This document shows positions 25,393-33,923 of a stretch of 64,000 nucleotides of DNA, piece by piece. Location: the NCBI GenBank assembly GCA_035420085.1, contig DAOLUH010000032.1:1-64000 (forward strand), read 5' to 3'. The number at the start of each line of letters is the position of its first letter. Within the stretch, counting starts at the first letter, position 1. The DNA comes from DSWT01 sp035420085. Its GTDB lineage: Bacteria > Chloroflexota > Anaerolineae > B4-G1 > SLSP01. Both the position numbers and the translations under genes were made by a program. The notes below the pieces were generated by a model, which saw only the letters and a program-made list of their open reading frames with translations, had not been told where the DNA came from and made no database searches.

Positions 25393-26232
25393 ATGGAGAT
25401 TATCCGCGCTAAAGAAATGGGTTTTTGTTTCGGCGTGAAGCGCGCGGTGAAGACGGTGGAAGAGACCGCGGCGCTCGCCGCAGGGCCGATTTACACACTC
25501 GGCCCCATCGTCCACAACGACGAGGTCGTGGCGCAGATGCAGGCGCTCGGCGTGTGGGCGAAAGATGCTATTGACGAGATTGACGACGGGACAATCGTCA
25601 TCCGCGCACATGGCGTCCCACCGGAGACACTGGACGCGGCGCGCGATAAAGGCCTGCGCGTTGTGGATGGCACGTGCCCCCTCGTGATCAAAGTGCAGCA
25701 GCTTGCCCGCGCGCTCCACGAGGAGGGCTACCAGGTCATCATCTACGGCGCGCCGCAGCACCCCGAAGTGATCGGCATCGCGGGATGGGCGGGAGAGGGC
25801 GCGGTCGTCGTCCAAAACCTCGACGACGTCGCCGCGCTGCCGCGTCACAAGAAAATCGGCGTGGTCTCGCAGACCACCAAAATCCCCGCCGACTACCAGG
25901 CCATCGTCGGCGCGCTGATGGGCAAGTGCCAGGAGTTGCGCGCGCACAACACCATCTGCAACGCCACCGCACAGCGCCAGGCTGCCGCCGTCGAGACCGC
26001 GCGGCAGGTGGACGTGATGCTCGTCATCGGCGAGGCGCACAGTTCCAACAGCCGCCGGCTGGCCGAAGTGTGCGCGCAGGTGAACCCGCGCACGTATCGC
26101 ATCGCCACGGCGGATGAGCTGGATGCGGCGTGGTTCGCCGGCGTGGCGAAGGTCGGCGTCACCGCGGGCGCTTCGACGCCGGATGCGGCGATTGAGCAGG
26201 TTATTGCGTGGCTCAAGACCTCAACGGATTGA
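25393..26232 (+). CDS. ispH: 4-hydroxy-3-methylbut-2-enyl diphosphate reductase
   Basis: Last MEP step: [4Fe-4S]-dependent reduction of HMBPP to IPP and DMAPP. The cluster cysteines are seen in MGFCFGVKRAV, DGTCPLV and NTICNAT, with SSNSRRL and TAGASTPD for substrate contacts. The ATG at 25393 has GGAGG six bases upstream; the frame opens seven codons earlier inside the repeat. The last codons, TSTD and the TGA, lie in an ACGGATT repeat unit. 279 aa. Confidence 0.96.
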   Translation: MEIIRAKEMGFCFGVKRAVKTVEETAALAAGPIYTLGPIVHNDEVVAQMQALGVWAKDAIDEIDDGTIVIRAHGVPPETLDAARDKGLRVVDGTCPLVIKVQQLARALHEEGYQVIIYGAPQHPEVIGIAGWAGEGAVVVQNLDDVAALPRHKKIGVVSQTTKIPADYQAIVGALMGKCQELRAHNTICNATAQRQAAAVETARQVDVMLVIGEAHSSNSRRLAEVCAQVNPRTYRIATADELDAAWFAGVAKVGVTAGASTPDAAIEQVIAWLKTSTD

Positions 26233-26278
26233 ACGAATGTAACGGAAGTAAAAAACGTTCCGACGTTTCAACGTTTTT
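26219..26278. repeat. Mixed ACGGATT and AACGTT repeat at the ispH stop codon
   Basis: TCAACGGATTGAACG (with the ispH TGA inside it), then ACGTTCCGACGTTTCAACGTTTTTGGG just before ispD. Two of the short-repeat families meet here. Confidence 0.75.
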
Positions 26279-26287
26279 GGGAAACCT

Positions 26288-27007
26288 ATGCGCACCGTAG
26301 CCATTATCCTCGCCGCCGGAAGCGGCACACGGATGCAATCCGAAGTCAACAAGCACCTGCTGCCGCTGGCGGGCAAGCCGGTGATCGTTCACACGTTGAC
26401 GGCTTTCGAGCGGTGCGACGCCATCAAAGCCATCGTGTTGGTGGCGAGCGCGGAGAATATGGCCGTGTACCAGGCGCTCATCGCCGAATATGGCATCGGC
26501 AAGGTCGCCCGCATCGTGCTTGGCGGCGACACGCGCCAGGCGTCGGCCTACAACGGCCTGCACGCGGCGGGCGACTGCGACATCGTGCTGCTGCACGACG
26601 GCGCGCGGCCCCTTATCGCGCAGCGGGAGATCGAGGCAGTCATCCGCGATGCGGCAGAGTATGGCGGCGCAGTGGTCGCCGTCCCGGCAAAGGATACGAC
26701 CGTGCGCGCACGCGACGGCTTTATCGAAGCGCAGTTGGAGCGCAGTACGCTATGGCAGGTGCAAACGCCGCAAGGCTTCAAGGCAGTGATTATCAAAGAG
26801 GCTTACGAAGCTGCAATGCGCAACGGCGTGCACAGCACCGACGATACCGGCCTGGTCACACGTCTGGGGGGGATGGTCAAAATCACGCCGGGTAGCTACG
26901 CCAACATCAAAATCACCACGCCGGAAGACCTGGCAATGGCCGAAGTATTATTGCGGGAAACGTTGGAACGTTGGAACGTTTCAACGTTTCAACGTTTCAA
27001 CGTTTGA
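26288..27007 (+). CDS. ispD: 2-C-methyl-D-erythritol 4-phosphate cytidylyltransferase
   Basis: Third MEP step: CTP plus MEP to CDP-ME. It begins TVAIILAAGSGTRMQSEVNK, with LHDGARPLI, VVAVPAKDTTV and TPQGFKA in the family order, followed by the DDTGLV segment. The last dozen codons (ETLERWNVSTFQRFNV) are encoded by an AACGTT repeat and probably extend the protein beyond the ancestral end. 239 aa. Confidence 0.95.
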   Translation: MRTVAIILAAGSGTRMQSEVNKHLLPLAGKPVIVHTLTAFERCDAIKAIVLVASAENMAVYQALIAEYGIGKVARIVLGGDTRQASAYNGLHAAGDCDIVLLHDGARPLIAQREIEAVIRDAAEYGGAVVAVPAKDTTVRARDGFIEAQLERSTLWQVQTPQGFKAVIIKEAYEAAMRNGVHSTDDTGLVTRLGGMVKITPGSYANIKITTPEDLAMAEVLLRETLERWNVSTFQRFNV

Positions 27008-27019
27008 ACGTTCCAACGG
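26960..27019. repeat. AACGTT octamer tandem repeat spanning the ispD stop codon
   Basis: Seven or so 8-bp units (GGAACGTT, TCAACGTT, TGAACGTT) run through the last codons of ispD, its TGA and the following spacer. The unit is itself palindromic at AACGTT, so many overlapping hairpins are possible. Confidence 0.9.
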
Positions 27020-27034
27020 TTTTTGGGAGGGATT

Positions 27035-27532
27035 ATGTTTTACGTGGGGTTTGGACAGGATAGTCATCATTTTGTGGAGGAGGGGGATGAGAAGCCGCTG
27101 GTGTTGGGCGGGGTGGTGATTCCCGGCGAGCGGGGGCTGAAGGGCAACTCTGACGCAGATGTGATCTTGCACGCGATCTTCAACGCGCTCACGCAGGCTG
27201 TCGGCGGGCGCTCGATCGGCTATTACTGCGACAAACTGTGCCTGGAAGACGGCATCACCGACAGCCGCGAGTACCTGAAAATTCCGCTACAGATGTTGGC
27301 AGAGAAGCATTGCGTCATCAACAACCTGGGCGTCAGCGTAGAAGGCCATCGTCCGCGCATCGAACCCTGGTCCGATGCCATCAAGCAGAGCCTCGCGCAG
27401 CTTCTTGGCATTAATACGGCGCAGATCGGCATCAACGCCACCAGCGGCGAGAAGCTGACCGCCTTCGGGCGCGGCGAGGGCTTGCAGGCGTTCGCCATCG
27501 TCAGCCTATGTCAACGGATTGAAACGGATTAG
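27035..27532 (+). CDS. ispF: 2-C-methyl-D-erythritol 2,4-cyclodiphosphate synthase
   Basis: Fifth MEP step: CDP-ME 2-phosphate to MEcPP with release of CMP. Zinc ligands are in GQDSHHF (usual form GxDxH) and LHAIFNAL after GNSDADVI. The C-terminal INATSGEKLTAFGRGEG matches the family's KATTxExLGxxGRxEG. The N-terminal GQDSHHF is a slightly divergent form. The ATG at 27035 has GGAGG a few bases upstream. Its stop lies inside an ACGGATT unit. 165 aa. Confidence 0.94.
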   Translation: MFYVGFGQDSHHFVEEGDEKPLVLGGVVIPGERGLKGNSDADVILHAIFNALTQAVGGRSIGYYCDKLCLEDGITDSREYLKIPLQMLAEKHCVINNLGVSVEGHRPRIEPWSDAIKQSLAQLLGINTAQIGINATSGEKLTAFGRGEGLQAFAIVSLCQRIETD

Positions 27533-27565
27533 GATTTCGATATTCGACTTTGGACTGCGGACTAT

Positions 27566-28420
27566 ATGACTGAACTCACTGTTAATGCTTATGCCAAAAT
27601 CAATCTGACGTTGGAAATTATCCGGCGCTTACCGTCGGGTTACCATGAAATCAAATCGGTGATGCAGCAGACGGCGCTCTGCGATGACATCAGCATTGGC
27701 GACGCCCATGCCGGGATCACCATCGAAAGCTCCAGCAGCAACGTTCCGCGCAATGCCCGCAATTCAATCTGGAAGGCGACGGCGCTGCTCAAGGAACGCT
27801 GCGGTGTAGAACGCGGCGTCAAGTTCAAGCTCATCAAACGCATCCCCGTCGGCGGCGGGATGGGCGGCGGTAGCGCCGACGCCGCCGCAACGTTGGTGGG
27901 ACTGAACAAATTCTGGCAATTGGGGTTATCCCAGGCGGAGTTGTTTGAAATCGGCCAGGAAATCGGGATGGACGTGGCGTTCTGTATTTTGGGTGGAACG
28001 GCGCTGGCCACCGGGCGCGGAGAGATCGTCGAGCCGCTACCCGCGCCGCCCAGATTGCCCCTCGTCATCGTCAACCCCGGTATCTTTGTTTCGACGCGCG
28101 CCGCCTACGAGGGGTTGAATGTGGACAACTTCACCTTCACCGACCAGAGCGCGCAGATGATCGCCGCCATCGAACGGCAGGATGTCGCGGGTATCATCGC
28201 CAGCTTGCACAACGACTTCGAGAGCACCGTCCTCGACGCATATCCGCCCATTGCTGCGGCAAAACGCGCCCTGGTGGAGGCCGGCGCGGAAGCGGCGCTA
28301 TTATCGGGTTCCGGCGCCAGCGTGTTCGCCATTGCCGCAACGGAAGCGCAGGCCAACGCCATCGCCGCGGCGCTCGCGCCGCATTTCCCCTTCGTCTGCG
28401 CGACCCACACACAGATTTAG
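27566..28420 (+). CDS. ispE: 4-diphosphocytidyl-2-C-methyl-D-erythritol kinase
   Basis: Fourth MEP step: ATP-dependent phosphorylation of CDP-ME. This GHMP kinase has AYAKINLTLEI at the start, the ATP loop PVGGGMGGGSADAAATLVGL and a C-terminal LLSGSGASVFAIA. Its 284 residues are usual for the family. It lies 33 nt after ispF. Confidence 0.96.
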   Translation: MTELTVNAYAKINLTLEIIRRLPSGYHEIKSVMQQTALCDDISIGDAHAGITIESSSSNVPRNARNSIWKATALLKERCGVERGVKFKLIKRIPVGGGMGGGSADAAATLVGLNKFWQLGLSQAELFEIGQEIGMDVAFCILGGTALATGRGEIVEPLPAPPRLPLVIVNPGIFVSTRAAYEGLNVDNFTFTDQSAQMIAAIERQDVAGIIASLHNDFESTVLDAYPPIAAAKRALVEAGAEAALLSGSGASVFAIAATEAQANAIAAALAPHFPFVCATHTQI

Positions 28421-28439
28421 ATAGTGAAGATTGGGGATT

Positions 28440-28483
28440 GACGTTTCAACGTTCCAACGTTTGAACGTTTGAACGTTTCAACA
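28440..28483. repeat. AACGTT octamer repeat between ispE and ispG
   Basis: Five units of ACGTTTCA/ACGTTCCA/ACGTTTGA lie 15 nt before the ribosome site of ispG. Same family as the ispD repeat. Confidence 0.9.
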
Positions 28484-28503
28484 GTCTTTTAGAGGAGAAA
28501 AGT

Positions 28504-29553
28504 ATGCGTAGAATTTCGAAACCTATCAGCATCGGTGGGGTCGTGGTGGGAGGAGGCGCGCCGGTGACGGTGCAATCGATGACAAACACCGACACGCGCG
28601 ACGCGCGGGCTACCATCCGCCAGATTCTCGCGCTGGAAGAGGCCGGCTGCGAGATCATCCGCGTGGCCGTGCCGGACCGCGTCGCCGCCGAGGCGCTGCC
28701 CGCGATCAAACGGGGCATCCACATCCCGCTGATCGCCGACATCCACTTCGATTACCGGCTGGCGCTGGCGGCGCTGGATGCCGGTGTGGACGGATTGCGC
28801 CTGAATCCCGGCAATATCGGCGCGGAGGAGCGCGTGCAGCAGGTTGTCCGCAAGGCGAAGGAACGCCAGGTTCCCATTCGCATCGGCGTCAACTCTGGAT
28901 CGCTGCCCAAAGACCTGGACGAGGATCCCACCCTGTCGACCGTCGATAAAATGGTCGCGGGGGCGCTACGACACGTGAAGATCCTGGAAGACCTCGACTT
29001 CGACATGATCAAGATCTCGGTCAAGGCGTTCGATGTGCCGACCACCGTGGAGGCGTATCGTCGCATTGCCGAGCTGACGCCGTATCCCCTGCACCTGGGC
29101 ATCACCGAAGCCGGGCTACCCGACGTGGGGGCGATTCGCTCCGCCGTGGGGCTGGGCGTGCTGCTCTACATGGGCCTGGGCGACACGCTGCGGGTCTCGC
29201 TCACCGGCGATCCGCTGGACGAGGTGAAAGTCGGCTACGAAGTCCTCAAATCGCTCAACATGCGCCAACGCGGCCCGGTGATGATCTCTTGCCCCACCTG
29301 CGGGCGCACGGAGATTGATTTGGTGAAGCTGGCGCAGCAGGTGAGCGAGCGGTTGCAAGCCATCGAACAGCCAATCAAAGTAGCCGTGATGGGCTGTGTG
29401 GTCAACGGGCCGGGGGAAGCGAAGGGCGCGGATTTCGGGCTGGCCGGCGGTAAGGGAAAAGGTGTCATCTTCCGCAAAGGCGAAATCGTGCGCACCGTAC
29501 CGGAGAGTGAGTTGCTGGATGCGCTGATGCAGGAGATTGAAGCGGGGCTGTAA
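28504..29553 (+). CDS. ispG: (E)-4-hydroxy-3-methylbut-2-enyl-diphosphate synthase
   Basis: Sixth MEP step: reduction of MEcPP to HMBPP by a [4Fe-4S] enzyme. The TIM-barrel part begins ISIGGVVVGGGAPVTVQSMT. The cluster cysteines lie in ISCPTCGRTEID and MGCVVNGPGEA. At 349 aa it is the short bacterial form. GAGGAG precedes the ATG. Its TAA abuts the stop of the convergent dGTPase gene with no base between them. Confidence 0.96.
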   Translation: MRRISKPISIGGVVVGGGAPVTVQSMTNTDTRDARATIRQILALEEAGCEIIRVAVPDRVAAEALPAIKRGIHIPLIADIHFDYRLALAALDAGVDGLRLNPGNIGAEERVQQVVRKAKERQVPIRIGVNSGSLPKDLDEDPTLSTVDKMVAGALRHVKILEDLDFDMIKISVKAFDVPTTVEAYRRIAELTPYPLHLGITEAGLPDVGAIRSAVGLGVLLYMGLGDTLRVSLTGDPLDEVKVGYEVLKSLNMRQRGPVMISCPTCGRTEIDLVKLAQQVSERLQAIEQPIKVAVMGCVVNGPGEAKGADFGLAGGKGKGVIFRKGEIVRTVPESELLDALMQEIEAGL

Positions 29554-30705
29554 CTATACCCGCTCCTGTGGATCGAACATCTTGGCGTATTCTTGCAGCG
29601 CGTAGCGGTCGGTCATCCCGGCGATGTAGTCGCAGATCACGCGATGCAGGGAACGCTCCGCCAGTTTGGCCTGTTCTTCGCGGGGCAGTTGCCCCGGCTC
29701 CGCCAGATACGCTCCAAACAACGCCGTCAGAATCCGCTCGGCCTTGATCTGCATCCGCACTACGCGGGGATGACTGTAAAGGTGCTCGTAGAGAAAGCGC
29801 TTCAATTCGCGCGTCATGGCGCGCGTTTCCGGCGATGCAGCGACGACGTTTTCCGGCAACCCGCGCACGTCGTCCGGCGATTGCACGCCCGTCGTCTCGA
29901 TGCGCCGCGCGGTTTCCTCGATCGTATCGGTGATCAGCAGCCCCAACAGACGGCGCACGATACGATGCCGCCACAGCCGGTCGAAGCAGCGCCCGTCCCA
30001 GGCCAGATTGTCCTTCAGGAACTCCCACCACGCCACGCCATCCAGTTCTTCCGGGGCCAGCAGCCCCGCACGCAAGCCGTCGTCGAGGTCATGCGCGGTG
30101 TAGGCCAACTCGTCGGCGGGATTCGCCAGTTGCGCCTCCAACGTCCCTAGTTTATCAGGATCATAACGCCCGGCGTCGGCGACGTCGTACTCCGTCTCGT
30201 GCTTGACGATGCCCTCGCGGACTTCCCAGGTAAGATTCAGCCCGGCGAACGTCGGATAGCGACATTCCAGCTTTTCCACGATACGCAAGGACTGTTTGTT
30301 GTGGTCAAAGCCGCCATGATCCGCCATAAGTTGATCCAGCGTCAACTCTCCAGCGTGACCGAAAGGCGGATGGCCCAGATCGTGCGCCAGACAGATGGCC
30401 TCCACCAGGTCTTCGTTCGCGCCCAACGCACGCGCCATCGTCCTCCCAATCTGCGTGACTTCGAGCGTGTGCGTCAGCCGCGTGCGGTAGTAGTCGCCCT
30501 CGTCGTTGACAAAGACCTGCGTCTTGTATTCCAGGCGGCGGAACGGGGTGCAGTGCAGGATACGGTCACGGTCGCGTTGGAAACACGTGCGATACTCCGG
30601 CTCAGCCTGAGGATAGGCGCGCCCGCGCGAATCCCGGCTACGAAACCCATACGGCGCCAGCGAGCGATCCTCAATATCCTCTAAAACCTGTCGTGTGTAG
30701 AGCAT
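29554..30705 (-). CDS. dgt: dGTPase-like HD-domain triphosphohydrolase
   Basis: The HD-domain phosphohydrolase of 383 aa has RDRILHCTPFRRLEYKTQVF, H in TRLTHTLEV and the HD pair in CLAHDLGHPPFGHAGE. Members hydrolyse dNTPs to the nucleoside and triphosphate and limit dNTP pools. It is transcribed toward ispG; the two stop codons touch. The GAGGGG before the ATG is close but usable. Whether dGTP is the true substrate cannot be told from sequence. Confidence 0.92.
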   Translation of the reverse strand: MLYTRQVLEDIEDRSLAPYGFRSRDSRGRAYPQAEPEYRTCFQRDRDRILHCTPFRRLEYKTQVFVNDEGDYYRTRLTHTLEVTQIGRTMARALGANEDLVEAICLAHDLGHPPFGHAGELTLDQLMADHGGFDHNKQSLRIVEKLECRYPTFAGLNLTWEVREGIVKHETEYDVADAGRYDPDKLGTLEAQLANPADELAYTAHDLDDGLRAGLLAPEELDGVAWWEFLKDNLAWDGRCFDRLWRHRIVRRLLGLLITDTIEETARRIETTGVQSPDDVRGLPENVVAASPETRAMTRELKRFLYEHLYSHPRVVRMQIKAERILTALFGAYLAEPGQLPREEQAKLAERSLHRVICDYIAGMTDRYALQEYAKMFDPQERV

Positions 30706-30729
30706 GATCCCCTCTCTTGCCCTATCTGC

Positions 30730-31140
30730 CTAATGGCTCATACGCACGGCGATGATGCTGATGATGAAGGCCACGAGCAACACAATGGCGATAAAGGTGG
30801 CGAGTTGCCGCTCCAGTTTGGTCGGCTCTATCAGACGTCCAGAAATCCAGAGGAAGACGCCGCCCGCCAATCCAAAGCCCAGGAGCACACCGATGGTGTA
30901 GGTGACAGCAGTCGCCATCAAACGCGGCAGGTCTACAGTGATGATCAATCGCCCGAAGACTGCGATGGCGAAACGACTGCCCAAAAACGCATAGCCACCG
31001 GCAATGAGCAATGCGCTGCCCATCATCAGGATGCCAAGTGTTTGCTTTCTGCCACGTTCGATCCACCAGGTAATCGCCCCTAGCACTAAAAGCGCCAGTG
31101 CGAAGGTGAACACCACGATCGAGAGGAATTCAATCGCCAT
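30730..31140 (-). CDS. Four-helix integral membrane protein of unknown function
   Basis: I do not recognise this 136-residue protein. Four hydrophobic stretches are plain: about 2-24, 33-54, 66-95 and 108-130, with positively charged short loops. The ATG at 31140 has AGGAGG five bases upstream; the frame opens ten codons earlier without a site. It lies 24 nt upstream of dgt on the same strand and may share its transcript. Confidence 0.75.
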   Translation of the reverse strand: MAIEFLSIVVFTFALALLVLGAITWWIERGRKQTLGILMMGSALLIAGGYAFLGSRFAIAVFGRLIITVDLPRLMATAVTYTIGVLLGFGLAGGVFLWISGRLIEPTKLERQLATFIAIVLLVAFIISIIAVRMSH

Positions 31141-31500
31141 AGTTCCTCCTACAGAGAATCCGGTAGTCATTTGCCCTGCAATGCGCCTGCGTGAATAGGG
31201 CCGCTTGCGCTTGCGCTACCGGGACAGACGTAAGATAATAATAGTGCAGAAGCGACAAAGCGTCAATTCGGCATCTATAGAACGAATTGCCAGTTCGCCG
31301 ATGCCGCGAGTTAACCACTCGCGCTACATTGTGCGCTGTGATAGCGAATCCGTTAAACCCGTTGATAAGGCGTGTAACCGAACCTGCGGTACGGCATCGC
31401 TAATGAAAATTTTACCGCAGAGCACGCAGAGAACGCAGAGTATTTTTATTTTTCTCTGTGAACTCTGTGTTCTCTGTGGCTACTTACAGAGGAGGGTGCG
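31141..31500. other. Intergenic region (360 bp) with one short-unit repeat
   Basis: No gene is supported here. A stretch near 31300-31330 looks faintly like a tRNA D-arm but lacks an acceptor and a T-arm. The last 90 bp contain the CGCAGAG inverted repeat. Confidence 0.6.
31414..31480. repeat. Inverted CGCAGAG / CTCTGTG repeat
   Basis: The left arm (about 31415-31440) has CCGCAGAG, CACGCAGAG and AACGCAGAG units. The right arm (31453-31480) has CTCTGTGA, CTCTGTGT and CTCTGTGG. They are separated by an AT loop and lie just before the SDR gene. Confidence 0.85.
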
Positions 31501-32232
31501 ATGAATCTACAAGGAAAAACGGCTTTGGTAACTGGTGGCGCGGTGCGCGTGGGGCGCGCTATGACGCTGGCTCTGGCGCGCGGCGGCGCAAACGTAGTCA
31601 TACACTACAACAGCTCGGCAGGACCGGCGGAAGAGGCCGTCGCTGAAGCTCACGCGCTGGGCGTTGAAGCATTGCCCGTGGCAGCCAATCTCGCCGATCC
31701 CGATGCCGTCGGCGCCCTGATTGGCGCCGTCGAAGCGGCGTTCGGCGGCGTGGACATCCTGGTGAACAGCGCCTCGCCCTTCGTCCGCAAGGCGCTCCAC
31801 GAGACGACGTTGGACGACTGGCACTTCGTGCTCGGCGCGCTGCTCGATGGAGCCTTCCTGCTCTCTCAGGCGTTCGCGCCGGGAATGATCGCGCGCGGTG
31901 ATGGCGTCATCGTCAACATCCTGGATCAATCCGCCTTTGCGCCATCCCCGGCGTACCTGGCGCACAGCGTCGGCAAACACGGCCTGCTTGGCCTCACCCG
32001 CAATCTGGCGGTCGCCCTGGCGCCGGCGGTGCGCGTCAATGCCATCGCGCCGGGGCCGGTGCTTCCGCCGCCGGATTACACGCCGGAACAGAATGTGCGC
32101 ATCGCCGCAAGGACGTTGCTGCAACGTTGGGGATCGCCCGACGACGTGGTGAAGGCGCTGCTGTATCTCATTGATGCAGATTACGTCACCGGCGACGTCC
32201 TCTTCGTGGACGGCGGCGAACGGTGGAAGTGA
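31501..32232 (+). CDS. Short-chain dehydrogenase/reductase, pteridine-reductase-like, with altered YxxxK
   Basis: This SDR of 243 aa has TGGAVRVGRAMTLALARGG (residues 11-29), VIHYNSSAGPAEEA and ILVNSASPF, features shared with pteridine/dihydromonapterin reductases. The catalytic pair normally spaced YxxxK reads H155-SVG-K159, so the tyrosine appears to be a histidine; Y152 lies three residues upstream. Ser144 is present. The enzyme may still reduce a pterin, or may be altered in chemistry. GGAGG precedes the ATG. Its TGA begins a G-rich repeat. Confidence 0.82.
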   Translation: MNLQGKTALVTGGAVRVGRAMTLALARGGANVVIHYNSSAGPAEEAVAEAHALGVEALPVAANLADPDAVGALIGAVEAAFGGVDILVNSASPFVRKALHETTLDDWHFVLGALLDGAFLLSQAFAPGMIARGDGVIVNILDQSAFAPSPAYLAHSVGKHGLLGLTRNLAVALAPAVRVNAIAPGPVLPPPDYTPEQNVRIAARTLLQRWGSPDDVVKALLYLIDADYVTGDVLFVDGGERWK

Positions 32233-32372
32233 GAGGGGGAGTGAGGGGGTGAGGGGGTGAGGGGGTGTGGGGGTGTGGGGGTGATTGGCAATTTGCTGAT
32301 TCGCACATTCTTCATTCACTGATTCTTGATTCGCTCATTCTCCATTCACTCATTCTCCATTCGCTGATTCTG
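32230..32372. repeat. Composite repeat: GTGAGGGG tandem followed by ATTCxCTG tandem
   Basis: From the SDR stop codon, about six GTGAGGGG/GTGTGGGG units (32230-32284) are followed by about ten degenerate ATTCGCTG/ATTCACTC/ATTCTCC units (to 32372). The final unit runs into the rluB promoter. Confidence 0.9.
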
Positions 32373-32379
32373 GTATAAT
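32371..32379 (+). promoter_or_regulatory. Extended -10 promoter giving a leaderless rluB mRNA
   Basis: TGGTATAAT ends at 32379; a start seven bases on is the A of the rluB ATG (32386). No Shine-Dalgarno is present. The transcript should therefore start at the start codon itself. Confidence 0.7.
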
Positions 32380-32385
32380 ATCTGT

Positions 32386-33237
32386 ATGGAAAACGAAAAT
32401 TCAGAACGCTTACAGAAGATTCTCGCCGCCGCGGGATATGGCTCGCGCCGGGCATGTGAAGTGATGATCGAGGAAGGGCGGGTGACGGTGGATGGCCGCA
32501 TCGCTCAATTGGGCGATAAAGCCGATCCCACGACGCAGCGCATCACCCTGGATGGCGTGCCCATCCGCAAGCCTCAGGCGCATACCTACGTCATCGTCTA
32601 CAAGCCGCGCGGTTACATCACCACCACCAATGATCCTGAAGGACGGCGAACCATTATGGATTTGATCCCGCTGCCGCAGCGCCTCTATCCCGTGGGCCGT
32701 CTGGATGCCGACAGCGAGGGCCTGGTGCTACTCACCGACGATGGCGAATTGACCGAACGCCTCACCCATCCGCGCTACGGGCACGCGCGCGTCTATCGTG
32801 TGTTGGTGACCGGGGAGCCGACCGAGGAGACCATCGAACGCTGGCGGCGCGGCATTACGCTCGACGACCGCAAGGCGAACTTCAGCCAGATTCAAGTGGA
32901 ACGGCAGGAGCGCGGAGAGTCCTGGCTGCGCGTCACCGTCCACGAAGGACGCAAGCACCTGGTGCGGCGTATTGTGGCTGCACTTGGGCATCCAGCGCAG
33001 CGGCTCATCCGCGTGGAAATGGGATCGCTGCAACTGGGCGATCTCACGACGGGGCGGTGGCGTTACCTGCGCGAAGGCGAAGTCAACGCGCTGCGCAAAG
33101 AGGCGGGACTCACCCGGAAGTCGTCTGAAGCGCGCCAGCAGCCGCATAGACGCTACGATCGTCCGCAAGCGGAAACATCCCCGCGACGCAAGCCCCCGAC
33201 CAGGCGCGCCGCCCCATCTTCCACAGGGAAACGCTGA
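32386..33237 (+). CDS. rluB: RluB/RsuA-family 23S rRNA pseudouridine synthase
   Basis: The protein has an S4 RNA-binding domain (RLQKILAAAGYGSRRACEVM) and a pseudouridine synthase domain with VYKPRGYITTTND, the catalytic GRLDADSEGLVLLTDDGEL and HEGRKHLVRRI. A basic, Arg/Pro-rich tail of about 45 residues follows. It isomerises uridine in large-subunit rRNA. It overlaps cmk (TGATG) and appears to be read from a leaderless transcript. Confidence 0.93.
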   Translation: MENENSERLQKILAAAGYGSRRACEVMIEEGRVTVDGRIAQLGDKADPTTQRITLDGVPIRKPQAHTYVIVYKPRGYITTTNDPEGRRTIMDLIPLPQRLYPVGRLDADSEGLVLLTDDGELTERLTHPRYGHARVYRVLVTGEPTEETIERWRRGITLDDRKANFSQIQVERQERGESWLRVTVHEGRKHLVRRIVAALGHPAQRLIRVEMGSLQLGDLTTGRWRYLREGEVNALRKEAGLTRKSSEARQQPHRRYDRPQAETSPRRKPPTRRAAPSSTGKR

Positions 33238-33923
33238 TGAAACCCTCGACCATTGCCATTGACGGCCCCGCAGCTTCGGGGAAAAGCACCATCGGCTACC
33301 ACCTGTCGCGTTATCTCGCGTACCTCTACCTGGATACCGGCGTGCTCTACCGCGCCGTGACGTGGGCCGCGCTTGACCGCGCAATCGCCATTGCGGACGA
33401 GCCGGCCATTACCACGTTGGCCGAAAACCTGCACATTGACGTGACACCCCCCTCCAACTCGGACGGGCGGCAGTACACGGTGCGCGTCGAAGGGCGCGAT
33501 GTCACCTGGGATATCCGTTCGCCGGAAGTAGACGCCGCCGTGTCGCCGGTCTCAGCGTATCCCGGCGTGCGCGTGGCGCTCACCCGCCGGATGCGCGAGA
33601 TCGCCGCGCTGGGGCGTGTGGTGATGGTCGGGCGTGACATCGGCACGGTGGTCATCCCCGACGCGGATATGAAGCTGTACGTGATCGCTTCAGCGGAGAA
33701 GCGGGCGCACCGCCGTCAGTTGGAGCGGCAAACCAAAGGCGAGTGCGCTGAATACGAGGCCGTGCTGGCGAACCTGCAACAGCGCGACAAGATTGACAGC
33801 AGCCGCGCTGCCGCGCCGCTCAAGGCCGCGCCTGACGCGATTATCTTCGACAATACAGACCTCACCATCGAAGAAATGCTCGAACGGGCCGAAAGGCTAG
33901 TGGACGGGCTTGACCCGATCTAA
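33237..33923 (+). CDS. cmk: Cytidylate kinase
   Basis: This 228-residue (d)CMP kinase has the P-loop AIDGPAASGKSTIGYHLSR (about 5-23), LDTGVLYRAVTW, and the GRDIGTVV and RQLERQTKGE segments. It phosphorylates CMP/dCMP with ATP. Its ATG overlaps the rluB TGA. Its own TAA is the first triplet of an AACGTT repeat. Confidence 0.95.
   Translation: MKPSTIAIDGPAASGKSTIGYHLSRYLAYLYLDTGVLYRAVTWAALDRAIAIADEPAITTLAENLHIDVTPPSNSDGRQYTVRVEGRDVTWDIRSPEVDAAVSPVSAYPGVRVALTRRMREIAALGRVVMVGRDIGTVVIPDADMKLYVIASAEKRAHRRQLERQTKGECAEYEAVLANLQQRDKIDSSRAAAPLKAAPDAIIFDNTDLTIEEMLERAERLVDGLDPI

Noticed and set aside
31290..31335. tRNA-like segment (AGTGGTTAACTCGCG on the minus strand)
   Set aside because: It resembles a D-arm only; no acceptor stem, anticodon arm or T-arm can be folded around it.
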